In this document: in pieces, positions 47,411 to 59,199 of the stretch | How the letters are laid out: each line of letters opens with the position of its first letter | How positions within the stretch are numbered: the first letter of the stretch is position 1 | Assembly (NCBI GenBank): GCA_015680685.1 | Contig: MNCI01002305.1 | Location: 1-64,000 of the forward strand | DNA: 64,000 bases | Source of the DNA: Gnetum montanum | Lineage: Eukaryota; Streptophyta; Gnetopsida; Gnetales; Gnetaceae | Reading direction: 5' to 3' | Translations under genes and position numbers: made by a program | The notes under the pieces: generated by a model | Database searches by the model: none | The model's input: only the letters and a program-made list of their open reading frames with translations | Told to the model about the DNA's origin: nothing

Positions 47411-47974
47411 GGTATAGCTAACCAACTAGCGACATCGCCCACTAAAGATCAAGCTACGATAGAGCTAGAATTCCCAGATGAACATGTACATAGTATAGGC
47501 CCTATGTCGGTAAGCCTCGAAGCGACGTTATATTTTGATGGAGCTTCAACTACTAGAGGTGGCAGTGCTAGCGTCATCATTACACTTACCCCTGAGGATG
47601 TGTGCCCATTGGCTTATTGCCTGGCCTTCCCTTGTATGAACAACATGGTAGAGTATGAGGGGCTCCTCAGGGGATTGTTGACAACCAGAGAGCTCAACGT
47701 TCAACACCTGATGATCCGAGGTAATTCGATGCTCATCATCAATCAAATCACAGAAATCTATGCCTGCAAAGCTATGCACCTACATCCATACTGCATTATG
47801 GCTAAAGATCTCCTGAAAAAATTTGTGATAATCGATGCCCAACACGTGCCACGCAATGAAAACGTTGTTGCCGATGCACTAGCAACACTAGCACTAAACA
47901 TGCCACCACACTTGTTTGTCACTTGGCCCACTTTAATGATAGAATGTACAGAGCCTATCATTCAAGTGGTGTAG
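47411..47974 (+). pseudogene. Element 1 second RNase H, archaeal type
   Basis: Same frame as the end of the first RNase H and open from 47411 to 47971. Motifs in order: LYFDGASTTRGGSASVII (first Asp), NNMVEYEGLLRGLL (Glu), LMIRGNSMLIINQI, where the usual GDS reads GNS (Asp to Asn), and QHVPRNENVVADALATLAL (last Asp). This second RNase H, placed between the first RNase H and integrase, is the signature of the Tat lineage. The Asp-to-Asn change probably inactivates it. Confidence 0.9.
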
Positions 47975-47989
47975 ATTTCTTTATTTAAC

Positions 47990-49248
47990 ATGGGAGGAAC
48001 ACCAGAATGGTATGACAACATTAAAACTTACCTTTTTCATGGCAAACCACCACATGAGCTAACACATCCACAAAATGATGCAGTGCACAAGCGTGCCAGG
48101 AAATATGTCATCATTGGAGACAGTACTCTCTATAGATGCTCTTTTGATGGGGTATTGCTCACCTACGTCAATAATGATTAAGAATGATGAATAGTTAGTG
48201 AAGTCCACAAGGGACTGTGTGGGGGACACGTAGCCCTGTGAGCCATGGTCGCTAAAATCAGACGCGTAGGGTACCATTGGTCGTACATGAAAGAGAATGC
48301 TTTACCAAAGTTAAGACATGTGATATATGTCAGCGTTATGAAAACCTAATACACATGTCACCAACTAAGTTATACATTACCTAGATTACTTGTCCATTCC
48401 AATGATGGAGACTGGACATCATAGGTCCCATCGCGCCTAAATCTTCTGTAGGACATAGCTTCATTATCATCACCACCAAGTATTTTACAAAGTGGGTTGA
48501 AGCTATCCCCCTATGGAATATTACATCTCAATAGGTTTACCATTTCATCTTAGATAATATTGTAACTAGATTTGGGCTCCCTATGACTATTGTGACTGAC
48601 AACGGACCATAATTTAGTAGCACATAAACCAAATCTTTTTGCGATAATCTTGGTATTAAGCAATCTTTTTCTTCACCTTATTACCCATAGGCAAATGGTC
48701 AAGCACAAGCGATAAACAAGGTAATTATCAATCTACTTAAGAAGATGCTCAGCAATAACAAAAAACGATGGCATGAAAAAATCCTCTACGTGCTATGGGC
48801 ATATCGTACAATGTGTAGAATAGCCACAGAAAGGACACCCTACAGCCTGGTCTACGGATCCGAAGTAGTTTTGCCCTTAGAATCATAGCTTCCCTCATTG
48901 CAGATGGTCCTATCCATGGTTATAAATGAGAATTAACACAATGAGTCTAGAATCATGGATTTAGACTCAGTGGAGGAGAAATGCATCCAGACGCTCGACA
49001 CCATTGAAAGATATCAGGATAAACAGAGACAAAAGCATTGCGACAACCTACATCAACGATCGATCAAGAAAGGAGATTTAGTTCTCAAGGCCATTTGTGA
49101 ACTAGTAGGCAATTTCTCTGCAAACTGGGAAGGCCCTTTCCTGGTCATCGGCACATACAGCAATGGAGCATTCAAGTTAGCAGATATCGATGACAACGAG
49201 TTATCAAATCTAGTAAATCATCTGTATTTAAAGCGGTATTACATTTGA
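47990..49248 (+). pseudogene. Element 1 integrase
   Basis: The N-terminal linker is open at 47990-48181 in the frame of the second RNase H. The zinc-binding region follows: VHKGLCGGHV, MVAKIRRVGYHW, and after a frame change near 48290-48318, CDICQRYENLIHMSP. The catalytic core has WRLDIIGPI (first Asp), FTKWVEAIPL, GLPMTIVTDNGP (second Asp) and ANGQAQAINKVIINLLKK, where the catalytic Glu is Gln. The C-terminal part, open at 48955-49248, has RSIKKGDLVLKA, NWEGPFLVIGTY and LVNHLYLKRYY, the normal Tat ending, with no chromodomain. Several stops (48179, 48184 and others) also break it. Confidence 0.88.
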
Positions 49249-49259
49249 ACATCAATTAG

Positions 49260-49640
49260 GCTAAAACACAAGGTAAAAAACATCTGCTATGACATAAAAC
49301 TGACAAAGTTGTACACGTCTGCTACGATGTAAAACTAGCACTTCTTGTATGCATCCGCCAAGACGCTAAACTGGCGAAGCTTTCGACCGTCCGCCATGAT
49401 GTGAAACTGGTGAGGTAAGCATACATCTGCTGAGACGCTAAACCAACATAGACTTATCCCTAGGTCAGAACATAAAACTAATACCCACAACACGGTCTGC
49501 TGGGACCATAAACTAGCTCTTCCACTGTCTACTATGACGTAAAACTAATAGGTTCCAGTCTGCCCAGACGTTAAACCGGGAGCACAGCCTGCTGAGGCTT
49601 AAAACCAGCAACAACAATTAACCAAGACTCAAAAATGGAA
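49260..49640 (+). repeat. Post-integrase repeat block of element 1
   Basis: About ten degenerate units of the type GTCTGCTATGACGTAAAACTGGC, 30-45 bases apart. The core TAAAACTGGC links them to the GGCCTAAAACTA block at 40190-40625. Confidence 0.75.
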
Positions 49641-50773
49641 TCTGTTGAGCATTCCATGAAGCAAGTGAGCATGGTCATTCTTGCACAGCATCCCTACCAG
49701 AGGAAACGGGTAAGGCGTTGGATCAGACGCAACGCTGCTACCCCGCTGACATCCTACTGATTCTTCGGACATGCCTTAAAGCATACTACTGACCCCTCAG
49801 AGATGTTTCTATGATAGCCACTCTGTAGCTGCAGCTCCAGGGATCAAATTTTCTACTTGGGGCCCCGAAGCGACTATGGTCATCCATAGTCTCAATGGCC
49901 TCCATCCATCACCATCACCAAACTCTGGCCTAGCAGATTCATCTAACTTGTTCTTTGCCCAATCATTTTGGCAACATGAATCTGGCTATCAACGGTGGCT
50001 GCATGAACCACAACACCAACATTGGGATGCTTTCTCCCTATTATGGTCCCTGTTTCATGGCCTATGCTCTCCTTTTTCTTTAGATTGTGCTTGTCTCAAC
50101 AACTTCCCTCCTTAGTGATTAGGACGATTGCTTCTGCGCTCTTCTCTGTGATATGTTTTGCAGGTTCCTTGCTACGACAGCGTTGATTGGGAATGCATTC
50201 ATTATAAGGCAAGGTTTCATGGCATCCTGAAGTGGTTGCTTAGACTAGCTTTCCCATTTAGGAGTGCAAACCATACCTATCCCTCCATCAGATGCATTAC
50301 TTCGTTTTCTCCTCCCTTTGTCCTCATGATCATCTTTACCCCCTGTTTTGCTTGTACAAAGCGTGAACATTTAAGCAAAATCTTTTCCATCTTCATGTTA
50401 AAAAAAAAAGGGCAAAGCTTGGTAAAATGGATGTAAAAAAACTCATCCAGGCCACACAGGCATAACAAAACTCGTCCATGTAAGCCCTTTATATACAGTA
50501 TGATAGTGTAACCTCTTGCAAATACATTCGTGGAAGGATGCTATGACTCGTTCACAAAAGTTTCATGTTCACGTGCTTGAGTCTTCCATGAACCTGTCTT
50601 TCCTCACATATGTAAAATCCCCCCTATGCTTTCCTCCCTACCCTACCTTTGCACTTCCAAGTTTTGATAGAGCGACATCTGAGCAATCTCCAACTGTCAT
50701 TGTTGGTGCCTTTACCTCTTTGGTGTTTCATATTCTTTGTCGACATCTTTCAGGCAAGCCCTCTAAAAGTCCA
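49641..50773 (+). other. 3' noncoding region of element 1
   Basis: Between the repeat block and the polypurine tract. Short open frames (49876-50115, 50158-50436, 50516-50800) are overlapping, start without support and match nothing. An A run is at 50400-50409. Confidence 0.5.
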
Positions 50774-50787
50774 CAAAGAGGGGCCAT
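50774..50787 (+). other. Polypurine tract of element 1
   Basis: CAAAGAGGGGCCAT directly before the 3' LTR start TAAAACACC. The same tract precedes the LTR start in element 2 (AGAGAGGCTAA form) and in the fragment at 25602. Confidence 0.8.
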
Positions 50788-52193
50788 TAAAACACCATAA
50801 AAATTTTGAGGCCTCGACGGTTCGGCAAAATCTAGCGACTCAGGTTAGGAGTTGCGACAAGGCATGACACAATATAGATGAACTTCAGGAGATAGAACAA
50901 AACGATGGGTGCAGGACGGCAAGCCTTCTACTTTGCAAGTTTTCTATGTTTCAAAATCTCAATATTTAGCACATTATGCTGCATTAAACAACATAGCATA
51001 ATGCTGCATTATGCAGCGTAATATCAAAGACAGTCTATCATAGCATCAAAAATGGCAAACATTCAAGACTCCAGCAACCCAGCAAAAATCTCAAGGCTTA
51101 AGCAATGATCTGCAACATGCTGTGCATTTTAGCAGATTTTCTCCCCTGGTTAAGGGGGCCCATTACGCTACGTTACACAGTGTGGCATAATAAAATCTTG
51201 AAAGGGATTGATTAGAAATAGAGGAAGCACGGCAACAATACTTCAACTTTTGCAGTTTCGTTATTTTACACTGAATCATGCTATGATGCATAATGTAGTG
51301 TGATGCAGCGTAATACAAGTAACGATAGTACAATTCAGACATCAGTAATTCATACGTCATAATACACTCTCTAGTGTATTATAGCATAATCAAAGGACAT
51401 TTTGTTGCCAAAGCTCAAACAAGAGTAGTTTACAATGCGCTACACAGCATAGCGTCACAAGCTCCAATGAAAATACATCAAGTCAATGGCATCTTGTAAG
51501 TTCAAGACACGCGTCAGCTAAACCATGTTTTCCTCTTGATCCTAACCTTATAAATGCTCCAATTGAACAAGACCAAAGGGATGGCAAAAATATTCTCTTT
51601 CAAGGTTGGAAAGAGAGCAAAAAGAGGATCAGTGATTGTGACAACATCGGAGGTGATTGGCAAGAACTCTTGATCAGAAACAATTGGCTACTAGATATTT
51701 TCCCTTGGGTCTGACTTCCTTGCATCCAGATTGGCTAGAACAAGGTAGATTGACCCTTGCTTGTTTCATCTTTAGATAACTTTCTTGCTGTTGGCATATG
51801 CTTCGTCCAAAATGAAGCCCACCTATAATCATTATATCAAACATATTCTGTTAATAAATTAAATCCCAGATCTTATGATCGTATTCCCTACAAATCTAAT
51901 TCCTTGCATCCTATTTATAAAATATGGCAATCACATCTAAATCGTTTACATTGTTTTCAATTATTTTTAGGATTAACAATATTGCATCGCCTTATAAAGA
52001 ATCTTCATTTTGCCATCAAATTATTGCAAAAATTTTATTGATTAAGTAAGTCCCTGTCTGATTGACAAGACCGTTCAAGGCACCTTGGATTCGTTTCTTT
52101 CTCCAACACCACCCTCGCATAGATCCAAGGTTAGAACTATGTACATGGACTTTCGTTCGGTATTTCTAGCAATCGATGTTTTTCATCATTACA
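50788..52193 (+). repeat. 3' LTR of element 1
   Basis: 1406 bp. Starts TAAAACACC (TG changed to TA) and ends CATTACA. Collinear with the 5' LTR and differing mainly by transitions. Confidence 0.92.
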
Positions 52194-52198
52194 CTATT
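52194..52198. repeat. Right target-site duplication of element 1
   Basis: CTATT, one transition from CCATT at 34458-34462. Confidence 0.6.
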
Positions 52199-54672
52199 TG
52201 TTGGTCCCACCTGCACCTCAAGTACCTTAGCAATAAGGGCGTCATTGATGTCATAGGGCTTGGTGCCAACCTAGAAAGTCCATTACATAGGTGAAGTCCT
52301 TTAAAATGTCAATTAGGACTATTGAGCCTCTTACTCATAGAATATATCATCTCCTATTAAGATAAACTCTAGGTTGTACACTATCAAAGTGGTTGCAAGT
52401 AGTGAATTCAATAGTTCCATGAGGGGCTTGGAGTTCCTAAGTTCCCTCAATGACATCATAGAGAACTTTGTCTCTCAATGCTCATGCTTCAAATTCTCCA
52501 TACACTCCCTATGAGTGCATTCTTTCTCCTCCTCTTAAGCATGTCTCTATGCTATTGAATCTGCAATTACCAAAGACTATCCCTGAGTATGCCTCCTGTT
52601 ATGCTAAGATACATAAGAAGTTTCTTATTGCAAAAAACATTAGTACACAATCAATAATAGTCTAATGCATAAATGAAAAACATGAATATAATTCAATAAA
52701 TAAATAAAGTACCATAATATCAAAAATAAACATAATTACAAACAACTACAAAGATCTACACCAATATTTCTAAAATCTTAACAATGTTGGTACCCCCAAT
52801 GAAGTCTACATTTTCCTCAATGTACATGACTAGTGCAAAGATGGAAAATAAAAACTAAAATTAAAATTAAGTATGAAGATTTTGCATAACATAAAGAGAA
52901 ATCTATTAACAATCATTAATGGATTAGCTAGTATACCATGAATTTAGAGTACAAAGGATGCAAATGAAATTACTTGATGTTATTGCATACTAATAAGTAA
53001 TTTTTAAAAGAAATTAATGTTCCATAGATCTATCTTGGATAAAACCTAATCCAAGCTTAATAGGGGATTACTTACGAACAAGGATAGTTATACTAAAAAA
53101 AACATAACACCCATACCAATAAAATTCAAATTATCATGGCTCATCTAATATATCCTAGAGTTAACTTAATACTGAAGATATCTTTATGTTACTTTCTACT
53201 TATAAGATATAGTGTATATAATAAGAAAACTTCTAATAGCTCAAAAACAACAAAAACCTAGTTGTATGCAAAATTCAAAATCAAAGTAACATAGAAATTA
53301 CTTCAAATGTTGAATGGAAAGTGCTAGAATGCCAAAGAAGACACAAATAGCCCAAACTTCATTAATAAGTCATTTAATCACCTCTAGAAAAACACTGATG
53401 TCCTAAAATTGCTAGAAATAGTGTAGAATAGGAAGTCTAACAAGAAAAACATATTAAAGTAAGAGATTTAAGGCCTACCTTAGGTATTTTATGGAGGGAA
53501 GAAGGCTTGGAGGTTAGATCTAATAACTATGCACATGATGAAAGCTCAATTCAACTCTTGGATGTGTCCTATGACATTCTATGATGAAAAGTGATTTTTG
53601 GTTTTTTGGGATGCACTTTTATTTCTTGCATCTTTTAATTAGGTTGCAACCTACTACAAGTTGTAACTTGTCATAACACAACAATGAAAAATTTAATAAA
53701 TTTGAAAGTTGTAATCAACTATGAGTTACACCTTGTGGAATCTCTAAAACTAATGGTTGCACCTAGCCACCCTATTCTACAATCTAAGAAATTAACATTA
53801 CAAAGTAATGCACTACAAGTTATAGGCATTTGCATTGTTCGAAACCTGAAAAACATGAATTTCAAAATGTGTTAAATTATGAGTTGCACTTATCATAATA
53901 ATAAATTAATTGGAATTAGACATTGAGATGTGAGGGGGGTTACAAATCACACTACATTGTAGGTACCAAACTTCAATAGAATGAACTCCAAGGTGATTGC
54001 AGCTTGTAATCAAGCTCACAGTTAGACTATGAGATACTATGAGTAGTACTCTTCTCACACTTTCTAATCCAAGATAATTTTACCATAAACAATAAGGAAA
54101 ATAATAGATAAAATAGATTAAAAGGAAAAGAAAATAATCAAAAATGAAAAAAAAACTTTGTGATAGAAGAATAACTACGATGTTAGTGCTTGGTAAACAT
54201 CAAGACATTGGGTGATAATTTAAGTAAACTTGCTTCTCAAAGAATAATACAAATACAAGGAACAATCACATTTAGACATTCATGAATCATTTTTTACCAA
54301 CTTATCCATGTCTTGTGGTACTATACCTTTCAAAATATATAGACTTCCCCTACTAAAAGTAGTTGTTTGTGATAGAGACTCTTTATGCATCAACATAATA
54401 ACTTTATCATATGGTAATGGACAAAAGAGATCATAGGATCCAAAACACTTTATTATCCAATAATTATTTATTCTATTTTTCAACAATGGTATTTTTAGTG
54501 ATTGGGATTATTGCACTACCATTAGAACATGGTTAGTAAACAAAGGAAACTTCACTCTTGATGTAGTTCCATGATTGTAATGAGACAAGATGGTTCTTAA
54601 AAGGGCATTCTAAGACCTATACACCTACAATAGGTTATTACTCCTAATTTATTGCTATCAAAATGTGTTCTA
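52199..54672. other. No gene recognised between elements 1 and 2
   Basis: AT-rich interval. A plus-strand open frame at 52468-52665 is coding-like for about 55 residues (PLKHVSMLLNLQLPKTIPEY), but it has no recognised family and no supported start. If the minus-strand remnant at 33440-34457 was split by element 1, its other half should begin at 52199. Confidence 0.4.
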
Positions 54673-55916
54673 TGAAATATCACAAATAAAATCCATGTTG
54701 GAACCCATAACCAAAATTATTTGTAATTTGGTGAAAAATAATGCCAAACACAATTACATTATGTTCCCCAAAATTTGGCATTGTAAGCTTTATCACTAGG
54801 AAACTTTTGTAGTTTATATTCTATAGATTTTACATATCCTACCTTATGAAGGCTATAAAATGCTTCATAAGCTATGAATGTCTCGTCTTGTAGGTGAAAA
54901 AGGCTATAGTTTTTATATATCTAGGCTTACGAAGGTTGCAGATGCCTAGAAAACCACCAAATTTGGCATTTATTAGCCTATATGTTGGCCATGGTAGTTT
55001 TTACACTAGAAAACCTATAACAATAGTGCATAAAATTTAGGTTTTTAGTTTTTATGTTGGGACACCTGCCCAACCAGCATATAAAATTTGTCCTTTTAAT
55101 TTTTATGTTGGGCCTTAGATTTTTATGTTGAGCAAAATATGGAGCTAGTGTAGAAAACATAAAAATATCCAATTTTGCTAAATATGCTACCAAGAGATTC
55201 CCTACACACACCAAAATGTTTTAGCAATCTATCAACAAGCATGATAGAATCAACAACAAATTAGGACATCAATAAATTATTTAAATGCAAAATTACTTCA
55301 TTGAAAGGACTTATGGATAATTCATCCATTCACCAAAATTAAGACTTTTGAAGTAGTGAAGGTAGAGAAAAACTTCCATAATACCAATACTTTTGGAAAT
55401 TTTCATTCAGGCTAATATCAAGACTTTTAGAGCATTGCAGATCAACCAAGAATCTATACTATTCTTCCACATACAACACAATCCCATTAATAGAGAGACC
55501 AATGATGAGCTTCAAGTGTAGAATATATGGGACCATCGAGAGAAAATCTGAATGCAAAACATACCCTATCGACTGAGTTAGGTTCTAAACATTCTCCCTT
55601 TGGCATTTTATGCATTCAAAGCATAAACTTTTGTATTATCTGAACTTCTATTTTGTGAACCTTCAGTATTTCAATAAAATAAAAGCTTTTAGTGTACTAG
55701 TTCATTATGACTTTATTCCCTATTTCTTTGCACTTAAATTTGTATCTACAATTACATTTTATTCATTCACATCAGTAAGAAATTGTAAGTCCTTAGGTGA
55801 TCGATAAGACCATCTAGGATGCTTCAAATCCTTTCCTTGAGGTCCATAGATCTGAAGCTAAATTGTCTCATCTTGAAATTTTTGGCCTTTCAGCATCAAA
55901 TTTTTTAGGCATTATA
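54673..55916 (+). repeat. 5' LTR of element 2
   Basis: 1244 bp, TGAAATATCAC to GCATTATA. Contains several TATGTTGG and CATAAAA motifs (54960-55160) like those of the internal tandem repeats. Its last 150 bases resemble the end of the element 1 LTR (AAGTCCTT, then a GACCATYYAGG segment). Confidence 0.85.
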
Positions 55917-55921
55917 ATTTT

Positions 55922-55939
55922 TGATGCTAGAAGGAGGGG
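55922..55939 (+). other. Primer binding site of element 2
   Basis: TGATGCTAGAAGGAGGGG, the counterpart of TGGCGCTAGAAGGAGGGC in element 1 with CpG-type decay (GGCG to GATG). Confidence 0.6.
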
Positions 55940-56179
55940 CTGTGCTCAACTTCTTCATAAAACCCATGGCAAAAATATTTTCCATTAGTGTTGGCCTTAG
56001 CTTTGAACTTGCAACCACAAAAATTTTTTTAGGTTTTTCCCAAAACCAATGCTATACTTGCAATCAATTTAGGCCTTGTTTAAGGTTAAAATTGGTATTG
56101 GGTTTTTCCCAATACCTAGTGTATTACCTGAAATTAGTTTAGCATATTTAAATTTTTTCTATTAGTGTTGTACTTTCCT

Positions 56180-56500
56180 AAAGCCCAGCATATAAACTAT
56201 AGTAAGTTTGGCTTTATTTTCTATTTCTCCATCGAATGATGGGTCTAAAACCTAACATATAAAGTTCAATAAGTGTGGCCATCTTTTTATTTTTCTATCA
56301 AGTGCTTGACTTTTACAATGCCAACATATAGCCTTCAACAAAACTTGCACCTTAACATATAACCTATAACTCATTTCATCTTTTAATTTTGTAAAAGCTT
56401 GGTTTTAGGTTTTTCTAGAACACAACATATAAATTGCATTGTAAGCTTTGGTTGGGTGGTCATCTGAAACCCAACATATAACCATCAACCTTTTCAAATA
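56180..56500 (+). repeat. Short AACATATAA repeats in the element 2 leader
   Basis: Six degenerate units of CCCAACATATAAAC plus a TTCAATAAGTTTGGC-like tail, 30-70 bases apart. A further looser set with ATATGCTAAG lies at 56740-56900. Confidence 0.5.
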
Positions 56501-57159
56501 TTTTCTTTGCATTAAATATTCTCTAACCATAACTTGCAGTGCTGCCACCATTCCCTGCAATGTAAAACAAAAGAAGATTAATCTTTAATTTTTTCTAGTG
56601 TAGTACACTACTATAGTTCCTTGTGTCTTAATCCATGAAAAAGTTAACTTTTAATTTTTTTCTAGTATAGTGCATAGCACTGTAATCCCTATTTTAACCA
56701 TTTTCACTTTGATATTTTTTCAACCATGTTTACACTAAAAATCATTTTTATGCTGAAAACCATTTTTATGGTGAAAGCTATTTTATACACTAAGCTTATA
56801 TGTTGTGAATCATATAAGTTGGAAAGCTTTTATGCTAAGAATCCCATATGTTGAGCCTCTCATACACTAAGACTACCTCATATGCTAAGGCTCTCACAAA
56901 ACCTTACACAATCTAAGAGACTTAGCAAGTCATTCAGTTTAATACCTTGTTTATGTCTTCCCACCGTTCAACAGTATTACCACATAACATAACACAAATT
57001 TTTTCCAAATGAGAAGTTATTCATGTCTATGGTCCAAAGGACCCAATGGTCATAGAGCATAGGCAATCACTTAGGTGAAGGGATTAGGAACTAACATCCA
57101 TAATTATCAATGAGAAGTTCTATAATTTTATTTATGCTAAAATATAGAGGAGCCTCCTC

Positions 57160-58840
57160 GTATCTTTCTCTAAAGTTGACACCAAGCATTAGTATCAGAT
57201 TATACAACGAAGTGGAAAAAAATACATTCCTTCATCGTATGAGCAAATTTCTCTAATAGATTTCTATACCCATTTATTGATATATTTAAAAGATGTTGAT
57301 GAGTTAACCAAGGAAGTTAGTTTGGAGGAAAACCAAAAAGAGCATAATGAGTTCAAAGTAGAACATGAGCTAGATACCTTTGTGGGGAGCAATGTTCAAC
57401 TTTCAACTCCCTAAGAAACCACCTCTAGTCTTGTACCCCTACTATACCCTATAGGATAGGTGCCTCAGTCTTTTCCTCCTTATCCCATCATGTTTACACC
57501 AACACACATCGTCATTGCTTAGCAAGCCCAACCTATTTTCCAATCTACCTCACTATTCTTATCAATGTCATTTTCCACTCAACCTTGTTTCATGCACCCA
57601 ACCTAAGTGATGTCTACCTTGCTACCTCCCTTTGTCATACTAGTGGAACTCTCTCTAAGACCCTAAGCAACACAAGCCTTCTACACTCCTTTCATCCCCT
57701 TCATATCATAGGTTCCAACACAAACATCATTTTCATTGTTTAACCCTCAATGATGGAAATCACACAACCTCTTCCATCTATATCAATGTCAATCGCACAG
57801 CCTTAATCTACTCAACTCCCTCCTCAACCATTATTACAAACATTGTAGCCTATAGGAATGCCCCAAGGCTTGGATCAAGCCTTCCAAATGATCCAAGACC
57901 TTACTAAAGAGCTATGGAAACTCAAAGCTAGTACAACTTAGAAGGTCAAGGTTATAGATTTCTATCAAGATGATCCCATAAGCCCTATTATTCCTTAAAT
58001 AACCATACCTACAAGCATGTATATACGAAAGTTCACTAAATATAATGATGTAGGAGATTACAACACATAGATGGTCACCTTTCAATCTGAATGCCTCTTT
58101 TTGCAAACTTGGCCACATACAATATTATGCATTTTTCCTATGTCCCTCAAGGGAAAGGCTCTAGATTATTATCAAATCCTACTTAAAGGTTCCATCTCTT
58201 CTCTTGAAAACTTAATAGACCAATTTGTCAACTGCTTCAAATACAACTTGAAGTTAGATGCCACATTAGATCAACTTATGAAGGTGAGGAAGGGATCACT
58301 TGAACTAATCAAAAGGTTCGTTTAAAGATTGAATTCAATGCTCAACAAGATTCAAGAGTCTATCTCTAAAACTTACCTCTTGGACCTCTTTAAGGGATCA
58401 GTAAATAACTTCATCAAATTAAAGCTCTACTACTTAGAGCCTTGATCATTGATCCAAGCCTTTTCGAAAACTAAGAACATCAAGAAGGTTGCTGATACAA
58501 GTAATGACTTGGCCTATGTGACCTATAAAAACCAACACACAATAAGGGATAGGGATAAAACTATGCAAGAGCATACAATTATGGTAGCAGTAACAAAAGA
58601 GTCAAAACAAGTAGAAAGGTAGGAATCACCACCATGAAATACATCTTCTAATTCATAACAACTGACCATCTTATGATTCATCAAAACTGACCAAACATTG
58701 CATAAAAGGATAGAATGAAGTACACTAGGTTGCCTATGAAGCCCTCTAAGCTTTTAGAATAGTTTCTTAAAGATAACTATATCTAACATACGCAATTGTC
58801 TGAAGAATCTCATAAGAGGCAAAGTGTTCTTTATGACAGA
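57160..58840 (+). pseudogene. Element 2 gag remnant
   Basis: Homologous to element 1 gag. A Pro/Thr/Ser-rich linker (57400-57840) is followed by GLDQAFQMIQDLTKELWKL, a KVIDFYQDDP stretch, then the capsid core, open at 58071-58325: FPMSLKGKALDYYQILLKG, LENLIDQFVNCFKYNLKL and ATLDQLMKVRKG. The same frame continues with LLDLFKGSVNNFIKLKLYYL and IQAFSKTKNIKKVADTSND. It fades out near 58840 at the equivalent of the segment before the gag knuckle of element 1, so the knuckle is missing. Stops are at 58323 and several other positions. Confidence 0.8.
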
Positions 58841-58849
58841 GCTAGAGCC

Positions 58850-58935
58850 CAATAATGGCAACATCATGACCCACCAAGGCCTAAAACTAGCAACATGATG
58901 ATCTCCCAAGGGCTAAAACTAGTACATTATTAGCC
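58850..58935 (+). repeat. GGCCTAAAACTAGC repeats in element 2
   Basis: Two copies of CCAAGGCCTAAAACTAGCAACATGATG-like units directly after the gag remnant, with another near 60860. They match the repeat blocks of element 1. Confidence 0.65.
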
Positions 58936-59199
58936 TTCCTTCCTTTTATCTCTCTTATATTTGTAATGTAACCTATTACACCTTATTTTAGACTATTACA
59001 TTTCATTGTTAAACTTTTCTTTGTAACTTTATTTTTTATAGTCATTTTAACTCATATCCTTTTACACCAAAGATTAGAAAACATAGAAAAATGTAAAACA
59101 TGAAAAATAATCAAAAAATTTATCATCCTTAATAAAACAAAATAGTGTACAAATCTTCAATCATAGTTTAACTTAACTCTCATACTTCAAACTTGGTTT

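Larger units (their letters stand above)
34463..52193 (+). mobile_element. Element 1: 17.7 kb Tat-lineage Ty3/gypsy retrotransposon with intron and antisense gene
   Basis: Structurally complete element: 5' LTR (34463-35869), primer site, leader, gag, protease, a 5.9 kb intron-like interval, RT, RNase H, a second archaeal-type RNase H, integrase, 3' noncoding repeats, polypurine tract (50774-50787) and 3' LTR (50788-52193), flanked by CCATT and CTATT. The second RNase H, the gag knuckle form H-x3-GH-x4-C and an integrase that ends in LKRYY with no chromodomain place it in the Tat branch. A hand count over the first roughly 185 bases of the two LTRs gives about 10% difference, nearly all transitions, so the insertion is old. 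The intron between protease and RT is a feature known from Ogre-type Tat elements. All sense coding regions carry stops. Confidence 0.9.

Noticed and set aside
52468-52665. 65-codon plus-strand frame
   Set aside because: Coding-like but no family, no start support and no continuation; kept only as a note.
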